A DNA stretch of 5,026 bases from Polaromonas sp. (lineage in GTDB: Bacteria > Pseudomonadota > Gammaproteobacteria > Burkholderiales > Burkholderiaceae_C), in the NCBI GenBank assembly GCA_025362825.1, contig JANYFF010000582.1:1-5026 (forward strand), given 5' to 3'. Positions 1 to 5,026 of this stretch are shown in pieces (the stretch's first letter is position 1; each line of letters opens with the position of its first letter). The translations under genes were made by a program, and so were the position numbers. The notes under the pieces were generated by a model, which ran no database searches, had not been told where the DNA came from, and worked only from the letters and a program-made list of their open reading frames with translations.

Positions 1-2
1 TC

Positions 3-1052
3 CTTGTGGGTGGTAGCCTTTTGACACTGATTTCAATGGGTGGCGAGCAATACCGTTTGCGCCAGGAATCGAGTGCCACGCAAACCTTCCATCTGGCGTC
101 TGGGCGCTACCAACACGATACGTCCGAGGCAGAAGCGCTGCCCCCAACGGGGCATGAAAAAGATGTTCCGCGGCTGGTGAAGATCGGCATCTATCTTGAC
201 CGTGTTCCGGAGTTTTCAATCATTGGCTCCCACTGGAAAGCTGACTTTTATGTCTGGTTCAACTGGGAAGGCCCTGATCTCACGCCTGGTGAAACGTTTC
301 ACGTTACCAACGGAGAGGTCCTGAGCAAGAATCTCGTTGAAAAACGGGACGATGGCAACAGCCATTACGCGCTGTATCGTGTAACAGCGCAGATTAGCAA
401 GGCTTTTGATGTCTCGAGATTCCCACGGAACGACCACCTGCTGACCATTGAAATTGAAGACGGTGGCCTGCAGTCCTACCAGTTAAAATATACCTCTGAT
501 GAAAAGGCCTCCGACGTCAGTCAGCGGGTTGAAATTCCTGGCTTCAAGATCATCGACAAGCAGGCGTCTGTCCGTCCGTATTCATATCAAACGGCGCGTG
601 GAAATTCAAAGCTTCCGCAGGGTTACAAGTCTACCTATTCACAATTTGATTATTCTGTGTGGATAGCCCGCCCGACCTGGAGCCTGCATTTAAAAATGTT
701 CGTGGTCATGTTTGGCGCCGTATTCACTGCGTTGCTGGGATTCTTTGTGAAATCGTCCGCTGATCGTCTGGTTCTTGTGAGTGGATCACTGTTTGCAGCG
801 GTAGCCAACATGTACATTGCCTCGACCTTGATCCCTGACACGGGCGTCGAAACCCTGGCCGACCATATCAACTGGATAGGTGCGGCATTCATCATGGTGG
901 CCATTATTCAAGCGGTCATCTACCAATTTTCGTTTGAAGGACGGGAAGACCGTCGCGAAGTGACGGTGTTTTATGACGCTATGAGCTTCGGCATCATGCT
1001 GCCTTTTTATGTATTGCTAAACGTGGCAATACCGGTACTTGCATCTATTTGA
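3..1052 (+). CDS. Pentameric ligand-gated ion channel-like membrane protein (5' end probably outside window)
   Basis: Probably a cation or anion channel subunit of the prokaryotic pentameric ligand-gated type; ligand and ion selectivity are unknown. Numbering is from the GTG at position 6 (348 residues). Residues about 55-222 form a polar, beta-rich domain with the superfamily-like patterns DFYVWFNWEG (80-89) and SRFPRNDHLLTIEIED (137-152), the latter matching the FPxD region of the Cys-loop. Four hydrophobic helices follow at about 226-248, 252-276, 288-308 and 326-347. The second runs from R254 to LIP (275-277), which places the Pro at pore position 23' as in nAChR and ELIC. The M3-M4 linker is short and there is no cysteine at all, both normal for bacterial members. 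M1 lacks its usual proline. The frame is open to the window edge and begins with a hydrophobic stretch (LLTLISM), so an N-terminal signal or membrane segment probably starts upstream. GC is lower than in the neighbours (27 of 60 bases in 481-540, against 36 of 60 in 2101-2160). The family call rests on motif alignment by eye. Confidence 0.72.
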   Translation, partial: LVGGSLLTLISMGGEQYRLRQESSATQTFHLASGRYQHDTSEAEALPPTGHEKDVPRLVKIGIYLDRVPEFSIIGSHWKADFYVWFNWEGPDLTPGETFHVTNGEVLSKNLVEKRDDGNSHYALYRVTAQISKAFDVSRFPRNDHLLTIEIEDGGLQSYQLKYTSDEKASDVSQRVEIPGFKIIDKQASVRPYSYQTARGNSKLPQGYKSTYSQFDYSVWIARPTWSLHLKMFVVMFGAVFTALLGFFVKSSADRLVLVSGSLFAAVANMYIASTLIPDTGVETLADHINWIGAAFIMVAIIQAVIYQFSFEGREDRREVTVFYDAMSFGIMLPFYVLLNVAIPVLASI

Positions 1053-1072
1053 GTTGCCTTCTGGCAGCGATG

Positions 1073-1100
1073 AAAAACCCGCTTCGAGTGTCAGTGGGTT
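1073..1100 (-). terminator. yjgR: Possible intrinsic terminator of yjgR
   Basis: Read on the minus strand, AACCCACT (1100-1093) pairs with AGCGGGTT (1083-1076) across a 9-nt loop. The stem is 8 bp with one A-C mismatch and runs into five consecutive T (two in the stem end, three after it). It lies about 15 nt downstream of the yjgR stop codon, where a terminator would be expected. The imperfect stem and short T-run make this tentative. On the plus strand the same stem is fully paired if one G-U is allowed, but no T-run follows. Confidence 0.4.
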
Positions 1101-1108
1101 AGTGGGTT
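1093..1108. repeat. Tandem 8-bp direct repeat (AGTGGGTT x2)
   Basis: AGTGGGTT occurs at 1093-1100 and again immediately at 1101-1108 in the spacer between the two convergent genes. Either copy could pair with AACCCGCT at 1076-1083. It is probably a small slippage duplication, and no function beyond the possible hairpin is evident. Confidence 0.6.
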
Positions 1109-1114
1109 AGTCGG

Positions 1115-2629
1115 CTAGCTCTTTTTGCCACCAAAAATGCTGCCCAGCACGCCGCGAATGATTTCGCGGCCGACTGCCGAACCCATGGTACGAACCGCAG
1201 ACTTGGCCATGCTTTGCGCCAGCCCGTCGTGCTTGGCGCCGCGCGGGCCGGTCGTGCCGAAAAGCACATCGTTGAGCCCGCCCAGGATGCCGCCAGATCC
1301 GCTGGTGCCTGCTGCGCCGCCGGCCGGTGCAGAACCTGCCGCAGCGCTGCCGGCGGTCGCGCGAGCCTGCAGCTTTTCATAGGCTGATTCGCGATCTACG
1401 GTTTTTTCATACACGCCGGATACCAGCGAGTTTTGCAGTAGCGCCTGGCGCTGTGCCGTGGTGATCGGGCCGATCTGGCTGCCCGGCGGCAAAACAAACG
1501 CGCGCTCGGTCACGCTGGGACGGCCTTTGGCGTCGAGCAGGCTGATGAGTGCTTCGCCAACAGCCAGCTCGGTGATGGCGGTTTCGATGTTCAGGCCGGG
1601 CTTTTGCCGCATGGTTTGCGCCGTGGCCTTGACGGCTTTCTGGTCGCGCGGCGTGAAGGCACGCAACGCGTGCTGAACCCGGTTGCCAAGCTGGGCCAGC
1701 ACCGAATCGGGAATATCGAGCGGGTTTTGCGTCACAAAATAAACGCCAACGCCCTTGGACCGCACCAGCCGCACCACCAGCTCAATGCGCTCGACCAGCA
1801 CCTTGGGCGCTTCGTTGAACAGCAAATGGGCTTCGTCAAAGAAAAACACCAGCTTGGGCTGCTCCGGGTCGCCGATTTCGGGCAGCTGCTCAAACAACTC
1901 CGACAGCATCCACAACAAAAATGTGGCATAAAGGCGCGGCGAATTCATCAGCTTGTCGGCGGTCAGGATGTTGATCACACCCTTTCCGCCCACGGTTTGC
2001 ATGAAGTCCTGGATGTTAAGCATGGGCTCGCCAAAGAATTTATCGGCGCCCTGGCTTTCCACCTGCAGCAGCCCGCGCTGGATGGCGCCCACGCTGGCGG
2101 CGCTGACGTTGCCGTATTTGGTGGTGAAGTCGCTGGCGTTGTCGCCGACGTACTGCAGCATGGCGCGCAGGTCCTTGAGGTCGAGCAGCAGCATGCCGTT
2201 GTCGTCGGCAATCTTGAAGACCAGGTTAAGCACACCGGCCTGGGTGTCGTTGAGGTCCAGCATGCGGCCCAGCAGCAGCGGGCCCATGTCCGAAATGGTG
2301 GCACGCACCGGATGGCCCTGTTCGCCAAAAACGTCCCAGAGCGTCGCCGGGCAAGCGATGGATTCTGGCGTGTCTATGCCGCGTTCTTTCAGTATGCTGG
2401 CCATTTTTTCGCCAATGCTGCCGGCCTGGCTGATACCGGTCAGGTCGCCCTTGATGTCGGCCATGAAGACCGGCACGCCGATTTTCGAGAAGTTCTCGGC
2501 CATGGTTTGCAAGGTAACCGTTTTACCGGTGCCCGTCGCGCCGGTGATCAGGCCGTGGCGATTGGCCAGCTCAGGGAGCAGCTCGCAGGTGGTCGTTGCG
2601 TTCCTGGCAATCAATAGAGGCTCGGCCAT
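1115..2629 (-). CDS. yjgR: HerA-like P-loop ATPase, DUF853/YjgR family
   Basis: A 504-residue cytoplasmic ATPase of the HerA/FtsK superfamily, close in length and sequence to E. coli YjgR as I recall it. The start MAEPLLIAR matches the family N-terminus. The Walker A motif is GATGTGKT (30-37). The Walker B motif is LVFFFDEAH (260-268), with D265 as the Mg-coordinating acid and E266 as the likely catalytic glutamate. The segments VTQNP (299-303) and GNRVQHALRAFTPRDQ (315-330) are conserved downstream elements, probably sensor and arginine-finger regions of a hexameric ring. Residues 423-448 are an Ala/Gly/Ser-rich linker before a conserved tail with GGILGGLNDVLFGTTGPRG (446-464) that ends in GGKKS. 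The biological role is not established: the fold suggests DNA translocation, but the gene is not beside nurA or another nuclease gene. Upstream on its strand GGGA lies 8 nt from the ATG, a modest ribosome site. The gene diverges from yebC and converges on the channel-like gene. Confidence 0.93.
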   Translation of the reverse strand: MAEPLLIARNATTTCELLPELANRHGLITGATGTGKTVTLQTMAENFSKIGVPVFMADIKGDLTGISQAGSIGEKMASILKERGIDTPESIACPATLWDVFGEQGHPVRATISDMGPLLLGRMLDLNDTQAGVLNLVFKIADDNGMLLLDLKDLRAMLQYVGDNASDFTTKYGNVSAASVGAIQRGLLQVESQGADKFFGEPMLNIQDFMQTVGGKGVINILTADKLMNSPRLYATFLLWMLSELFEQLPEIGDPEQPKLVFFFDEAHLLFNEAPKVLVERIELVVRLVRSKGVGVYFVTQNPLDIPDSVLAQLGNRVQHALRAFTPRDQKAVKATAQTMRQKPGLNIETAITELAVGEALISLLDAKGRPSVTERAFVLPPGSQIGPITTAQRQALLQNSLVSGVYEKTVDRESAYEKLQARATAGSAAAGSAPAGGAAGTSGSGGILGGLNDVLFGTTGPRGAKHDGLAQSMAKSAVRTMGSAVGREIIRGVLGSIFGGKKS

Positions 2630-2704
2630 TCGGGTGTCCCAAGGTGAAAAAGTAAAATGATGGGAGTAGATTAAATCAATTAATCAAATAACTTAAGGAT
2701 TGCC
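2630..2704. promoter_or_regulatory. Divergent AT-rich promoter region between yjgR and yebC
   Basis: This 75-bp spacer must carry the start signals of two divergent genes and is sharply more AT-rich than the flanking coding DNA. For yebC, a weak sigma-70-like pair can be drawn: GTGAAA (2644-2649), a 17-nt spacer, then TAGATT (2667-2672), each matching 4 of 6 consensus bases. TAAAAT at 2653-2658 is a better -10 but has no recognisable -35. AATCAA is repeated at 2674-2679 and 2682-2687, 8 bp apart. For yjgR no convincing promoter can be chosen. The exact elements are guesses; that the region is regulatory follows from the gene arrangement. Confidence 0.45.
2695..2699 (+). promoter_or_regulatory. 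yebC: Ribosome binding site of yebC
   Basis: AAGGA lies 5 nt before the GTG at 2705. It supports this non-ATG start, as does the invariant family N-terminus MAGHSKW that follows. Confidence 0.75.
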
Positions 2705-3430
2705 GTGGCCGGTCACAGTAAATGGGCAAATATTCAGCACCGCAAAGGTCGCCAGGATGAAAAGCGCCAGCGCATCTGGACGCGCGTGATGCGCGAGATC
2801 ATGGTCGCTGCACGCATGGGCGGTGGCGACCTCAGCACCAATCCGCGCCTGCGCCTGGCTGTTGAAAAGGGCAAGGCCGCCAACATGCCGGGTGAAAACG
2901 TCAAATATGGGATCGCCAAGGCGACCGGCAGCCTGGAAGGCGTGCACTATGAAGAAGTCCGCTACGAGGGCTACGGCATAGGCGGCGCCGCCATCATTGT
3001 CGACTGCATGACAGACAACAAGGTGCGCACGGTGGCCGAAGTGCGTCACGCCTTCAGCAAGCACGGTGGCAATATGGGCACCGAAGGCTCGGTGGCTTTC
3101 CAGTTTAAGCATTGCGGGCAGATTATTTTTGCACCGGGTACCAGCGAAGACAAAGTCATGGAAGTTGCGCTGGAAGCTGGTGCAGATGATGTCATCACCC
3201 ATGAAGATGGCGCCATCGAAGTGCTGACGCCGTATACCGGGTTTGAAGCCGTCAAAAATGCGCTGGAAGCCGCCGGCTTGAAGCCCGAGCTGGCCGAAGT
3301 CACCATGCGAGCCGACAACGTGATCGACATGGAAGGCGCCGAGGCAGCAAAAATGCAAAAACTGCTGGATGTGCTGGAAGACCTGGATGACACGCAGGAC
3401 GTGTTTCACAACGCGTCGTTGAACGAATAA
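2705..3430 (+). CDS. yebC: YebC/PmpR (TACO1) family protein
   Basis: A 241-residue YebC/TACO1-family protein of normal length. It opens with the signature MAGHSKWANIQHRKGRQD and the basic helix that follows (KRQRIWTRVMREI, 20-32). Other family landmarks are GGGDLSTNPRLRLAVEKGKA (39-58), RYEGYG (86-91), RTVAEVRHAFSKHGGNMG (108-125), ALEAGADDV (155-163) and the C-terminal LEDLDDTQDVFHN (224-236). The family was long annotated as DNA-binding regulators (PmpR of Pseudomonas represses pqsR). The mitochondrial homologue TACO1 is a translational activator, and bacterial members have been linked to relief of ribosome stalling at proline-rich stretches, so a translation role is more likely than a specific repressor role. 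Translation starts at GTG with a good upstream ribosome site. The gene is first in a same-strand run with purD 48 nt downstream and hemF after it. Confidence 0.95.
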   Translation: MAGHSKWANIQHRKGRQDEKRQRIWTRVMREIMVAARMGGGDLSTNPRLRLAVEKGKAANMPGENVKYGIAKATGSLEGVHYEEVRYEGYGIGGAAIIVDCMTDNKVRTVAEVRHAFSKHGGNMGTEGSVAFQFKHCGQIIFAPGTSEDKVMEVALEAGADDVITHEDGAIEVLTPYTGFEAVKNALEAAGLKPELAEVTMRADNVIDMEGAEAAKMQKLLDVLEDLDDTQDVFHNASLNE

Positions 3431-3466
3431 ATCACGCAGATCGAATTGAACAATGGTCAATACAAT

Positions 3467-3471
3467 GAAGG
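3467..3471 (+). promoter_or_regulatory. purD: Ribosome binding site that decides the purD start
   Basis: GAAGG lies 7 nt before the ATG at 3479. An in-frame TTG at 3446 would add 11 residues, but it has no comparable site and the extension is not part of the family N-terminus, so the ATG is preferred. Confidence 0.75.
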
Positions 3472-3478
3472 TTTTCGC

Positions 3479-4786
3479 ATGAAAGTTCTGGTAGTTGGCG
3501 GCGGTGGCCGAGAGCACGCGTTGGCGTGGAAGCTGGCCCAGTCGCCCAAAGTGCAGGCGGTTTACGTCGCACCCGGCAACGGCGGGACAGCGCTGGATGC
3601 CCGGCTTGAGAACGTAAATATCACGGACGTCCAGGCGCTGCGGGCGTGGGCTGCTACTGAAAAGATAGCACTGACGGTTGTTGGGCCAGAGCAACCATTA
3701 GCGGCCGGCATCGTGGACGAGTTTCGCGCGCATGGCCTGCGGGTGTTTGGCCCGACCAAAGCGGCGGCGCAGCTTGAAAGCTCGAAGGCTTTCTCAAAAG
3801 CCTTCATGAAGCGCCACGGCATCCCGACGGCCGAGTACGAAACCTTCACCGATGCGGTTGCCGCGCACGCATATGTTGACGAAAAGGGCGCCCCGATTGT
3901 CGTCAAGGCCGATGGCCTGGCAGCCGGCAAAGGCGTGGTAGTGGCGATGACGCTGCACGAGGCGCATGAAGCCATTGAGTTCATGCTTGCGACCGGCCCT
4001 GACTTCAATCCATTAGGCGTGACGCACAACGAAGGCGCGGACGGGGTGCCGTCGCCGCGAGTTGTGATCGAGGAGTTTTTGCAGGGCGAAGAAGCCAGCT
4101 TTATCGTCATGTGTGACGGCAAAAATGTGGTCGCGATGGCCACCAGTCAAGATCACAAGCGCCTGCTTGATGGCGACCATGGCCCCAACACCGGCGGCAT
4201 GGGGGCCTATTCCCCAGCGCCAGTCGTGACACCTGAGGTACACGCCCGTGCGATGCGTGAAATCATCCTGCCCACCATCAAAGGCATGGAAAAAGACGGC
4301 ATCGTCTTCACCGGTTTTTTGTACGCCGGCTTGATGATTGATGCGCAGGGCAAACCAAAAACGCTGGAATTCAACTGCCGCATGGGTGACCCCGAGACCC
4401 AGCCCATCATGATGCGGCTCAAAACCGACTTGTACGACGTGATGATGGCGGCGACCTCCGGCACGCTGGACCAGGTCGAGCTGGAATGGGACCGCCGGCC
4501 TGCGCTGGGCGTGGTGATGGCATCGCATGGTTACCCGCTAGCCCCGCGCAAGGGTGACGCTGTTCATGGCTTGCAGCCATCCGCGGAGGATGTGGTGGTG
4601 TTTCACGCTGGAACCTCCCGGCAGGATGCGGCAACTGTGACATCCGGTGGCCGCGTCCTGTGCGTGACGGCACTGGGCACTACCGTCAAGGCAGCGCAGC
4701 AGCGAGCCTACGAAGTCGCGCAAGGCATCACATTTGACGGTGCGCAAATGCGCAGAGACATTGGCCATCGGGCCATCAAGTCCTGA
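3479..4786 (+). CDS. purD: Phosphoribosylamine-glycine ligase (GAR synthetase)
   Basis: Joins 5-phosphoribosylamine and glycine with ATP to give glycinamide ribonucleotide, the second step of de novo purine synthesis, in the cytoplasm. The 435 residues are close to E. coli PurD (429 as I recall). The start MKVLVVGGGGREHALAWK is the family N-terminus. Landmarks in order are GGGGREHAL (7-15), APGNGGTA (31-38), VGPEQPL (68-74), the ATP-grasp segment VVKADGLAAGKGVVVA (141-156), EEFLQGEEASF (198-208), SQDHKR (223-228), GPNTGGMGAYSP (235-246) and the metal-binding EFNCRMGDPETQ (297-308). The C-terminal domain carries GGRVLCVTALG (390-400) and ends RDIGHRAIKS. All expected active-site segments are intact. 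Relative to E. coli, a loop at about 171-193 is longer by roughly 13 residues. The gene sits 48 nt after yebC with no terminator visible between them, and hemF follows after 2 nt. Confidence 0.98.
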   Translation: MKVLVVGGGGREHALAWKLAQSPKVQAVYVAPGNGGTALDARLENVNITDVQALRAWAATEKIALTVVGPEQPLAAGIVDEFRAHGLRVFGPTKAAAQLESSKAFSKAFMKRHGIPTAEYETFTDAVAAHAYVDEKGAPIVVKADGLAAGKGVVVAMTLHEAHEAIEFMLATGPDFNPLGVTHNEGADGVPSPRVVIEEFLQGEEASFIVMCDGKNVVAMATSQDHKRLLDGDHGPNTGGMGAYSPAPVVTPEVHARAMREIILPTIKGMEKDGIVFTGFLYAGLMIDAQGKPKTLEFNCRMGDPETQPIMMRLKTDLYDVMMAATSGTLDQVELEWDRRPALGVVMASHGYPLAPRKGDAVHGLQPSAEDVVVFHAGTSRQDAATVTSGGRVLCVTALGTTVKAAQQRAYEVAQGITFDGAQMRRDIGHRAIKS

Positions 4787-4788
4787 AG

Positions 4789-5026
4789 ATGTCTCCATTG
4801 CACAGCGGTAATCTTTCCGGTGTACGCAGCTTTTTGCTGGGTTTGCAGACGCGCATCATCACCGCTGTAGGCGTGATGGATGGCACGCCGTTTGTAGCCG
4901 ACCACTGGCAAAAAGCGCCCGGCGAGCTTCTGCAGGGGGACGGCGTCACGCAAATACTTGAGCAGGGCAATGTTTTTGAACGTGCAGGATGCGGGTTTTC
5001 GCATGTGCGCGGACCGAAACTACCGC
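4789..5026 (+). CDS. hemF: Oxygen-dependent coproporphyrinogen III oxidase, N-terminal part (3' end outside window)
   Basis: The first 79 codons of a gene whose full family length is about 300 residues. The enzyme uses O2 to decarboxylate two propionates of coproporphyrinogen III, giving protoporphyrinogen IX in haem synthesis. The evidence is FLLGLQTRI (15-23), then ADHWQKAPGELLQGDG (37-52) and especially GNVFERAGCGFSHVRGPKLP (60-79). The last corresponds to GGVFEQAGVNFSHVHG in E. coli HemF and looks like the betaproteobacterial form. The frame stays open to the last base of the window. The ATG begins 2 nt after the purD stop codon and only a weak AAG-type ribosome site precedes it, so translation is probably coupled to purD. 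The catalytic region lies outside the window and cannot be checked. Confidence 0.93.
   Translation, partial: MSPLHSGNLSGVRSFLLGLQTRIITAVGVMDGTPFVADHWQKAPGELLQGDGVTQILEQGNVFERAGCGFSHVRGPKLP

Noticed and set aside
1053..1068. 6-bp hairpin (GTTGCC-TTCT-GGCAGC) directly after the stop codon of the channel-like gene
   Set aside because: No T-run follows on the plus strand and the stem is short with one wobble pair, so it is not supported as an intrinsic terminator.
1604..2617. Long open frame (337 codons) on the plus strand opposite yjgR, with a second one at 1953-2660
   Set aside because: yjgR matches a known family over its full length. The opposite frames give His/Gln-rich or Ser/Met-rich low-complexity translations of no recognisable family, as expected of antisense frames in GC-rich genes.
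1115..2629. Reading the HerA-like ATPase as part of a HerA-based anti-phage system (for example with a SIR2 or DUF4297 partner)
   Set aside because: The protein is the stand-alone DUF853/YjgR type and neither neighbour encodes a nuclease or SIR2-like effector.
3431..3478. Possible terminator or promoter between yebC and purD
   Set aside because: Only a 5-bp AT-rich inverted repeat (ATTGA/TCAAT, 3445-3461) is present, with no T-run and no clear -35/-10 pair. The spacer is better read as intra-operon.
2693..3694. 333-codon open frame on the minus strand spanning yebC and the start of purD
   Set aside because: It overlaps two well-identified genes completely antisense, and its translation, rich in Phe, His and Ala, shows no family motif. 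It is a shadow frame.
4013..4528. 171-codon minus-strand frame inside purD
   Set aside because: It lies antisense to the conserved catalytic segments of PurD, and its composition is that of a reverse-complement artefact.
2705..5026. The possibility that yebC-purD-hemF forms a novel defence or accessory system
   Set aside because: All three are core genes with intact, well-known families. The arrangement looks like a conserved housekeeping cluster rather than an island.

Overview
The window looks like ordinary chromosomal DNA from a betaproteobacterium, most likely of the order Burkholderiales. The evidence is the YebC, PurD and HemF protein sequences, the yebC-purD-hemF gene order (familiar from that order) and the moderately high GC of the housekeeping genes. 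The genus cannot be fixed from the sequence.

Layout. (1) Positions 1-1052, plus strand: the 3' part, probably most, of a gene for a membrane protein that resembles a prokaryotic pentameric ligand-gated ion channel. It has a beta-rich extracytoplasmic domain followed by four hydrophobic helices, and the second helix aligns with the pore helix of that superfamily. (2) Positions 1053-1114: a short convergent spacer with a tandem 8-bp repeat and a possible terminator for the minus-strand gene. (3) Positions 1115-2629, minus strand: yjgR, a HerA-like (DUF853) P-loop ATPase with intact Walker motifs. (4) Positions 2630-2704: a short AT-rich divergent promoter region. (5) Positions 2705 to the window end, plus strand: a compact unit of yebC (translation factor or regulator), purD (second step of de novo purine synthesis) and the first 79 codons of hemF (oxygen-dependent coproporphyrinogen oxidase, haem synthesis). 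The spacers are 48 nt and 2 nt, so co-transcription is likely, and purD-hemF may be translationally coupled.

The last three genes are core metabolic and translation genes that share an arrangement rather than a pathway. The channel-like gene is the accessory-looking part: it is visibly lower in GC than its neighbours, convergent to yjgR, and has no obvious functional link to the rest. I see no RNA gene, CRISPR array, insertion sequence or phage gene, and no convincing undescribed multi-gene system. The best candidate for follow-up is the channel-like protein and its unusual pore-helix residues.
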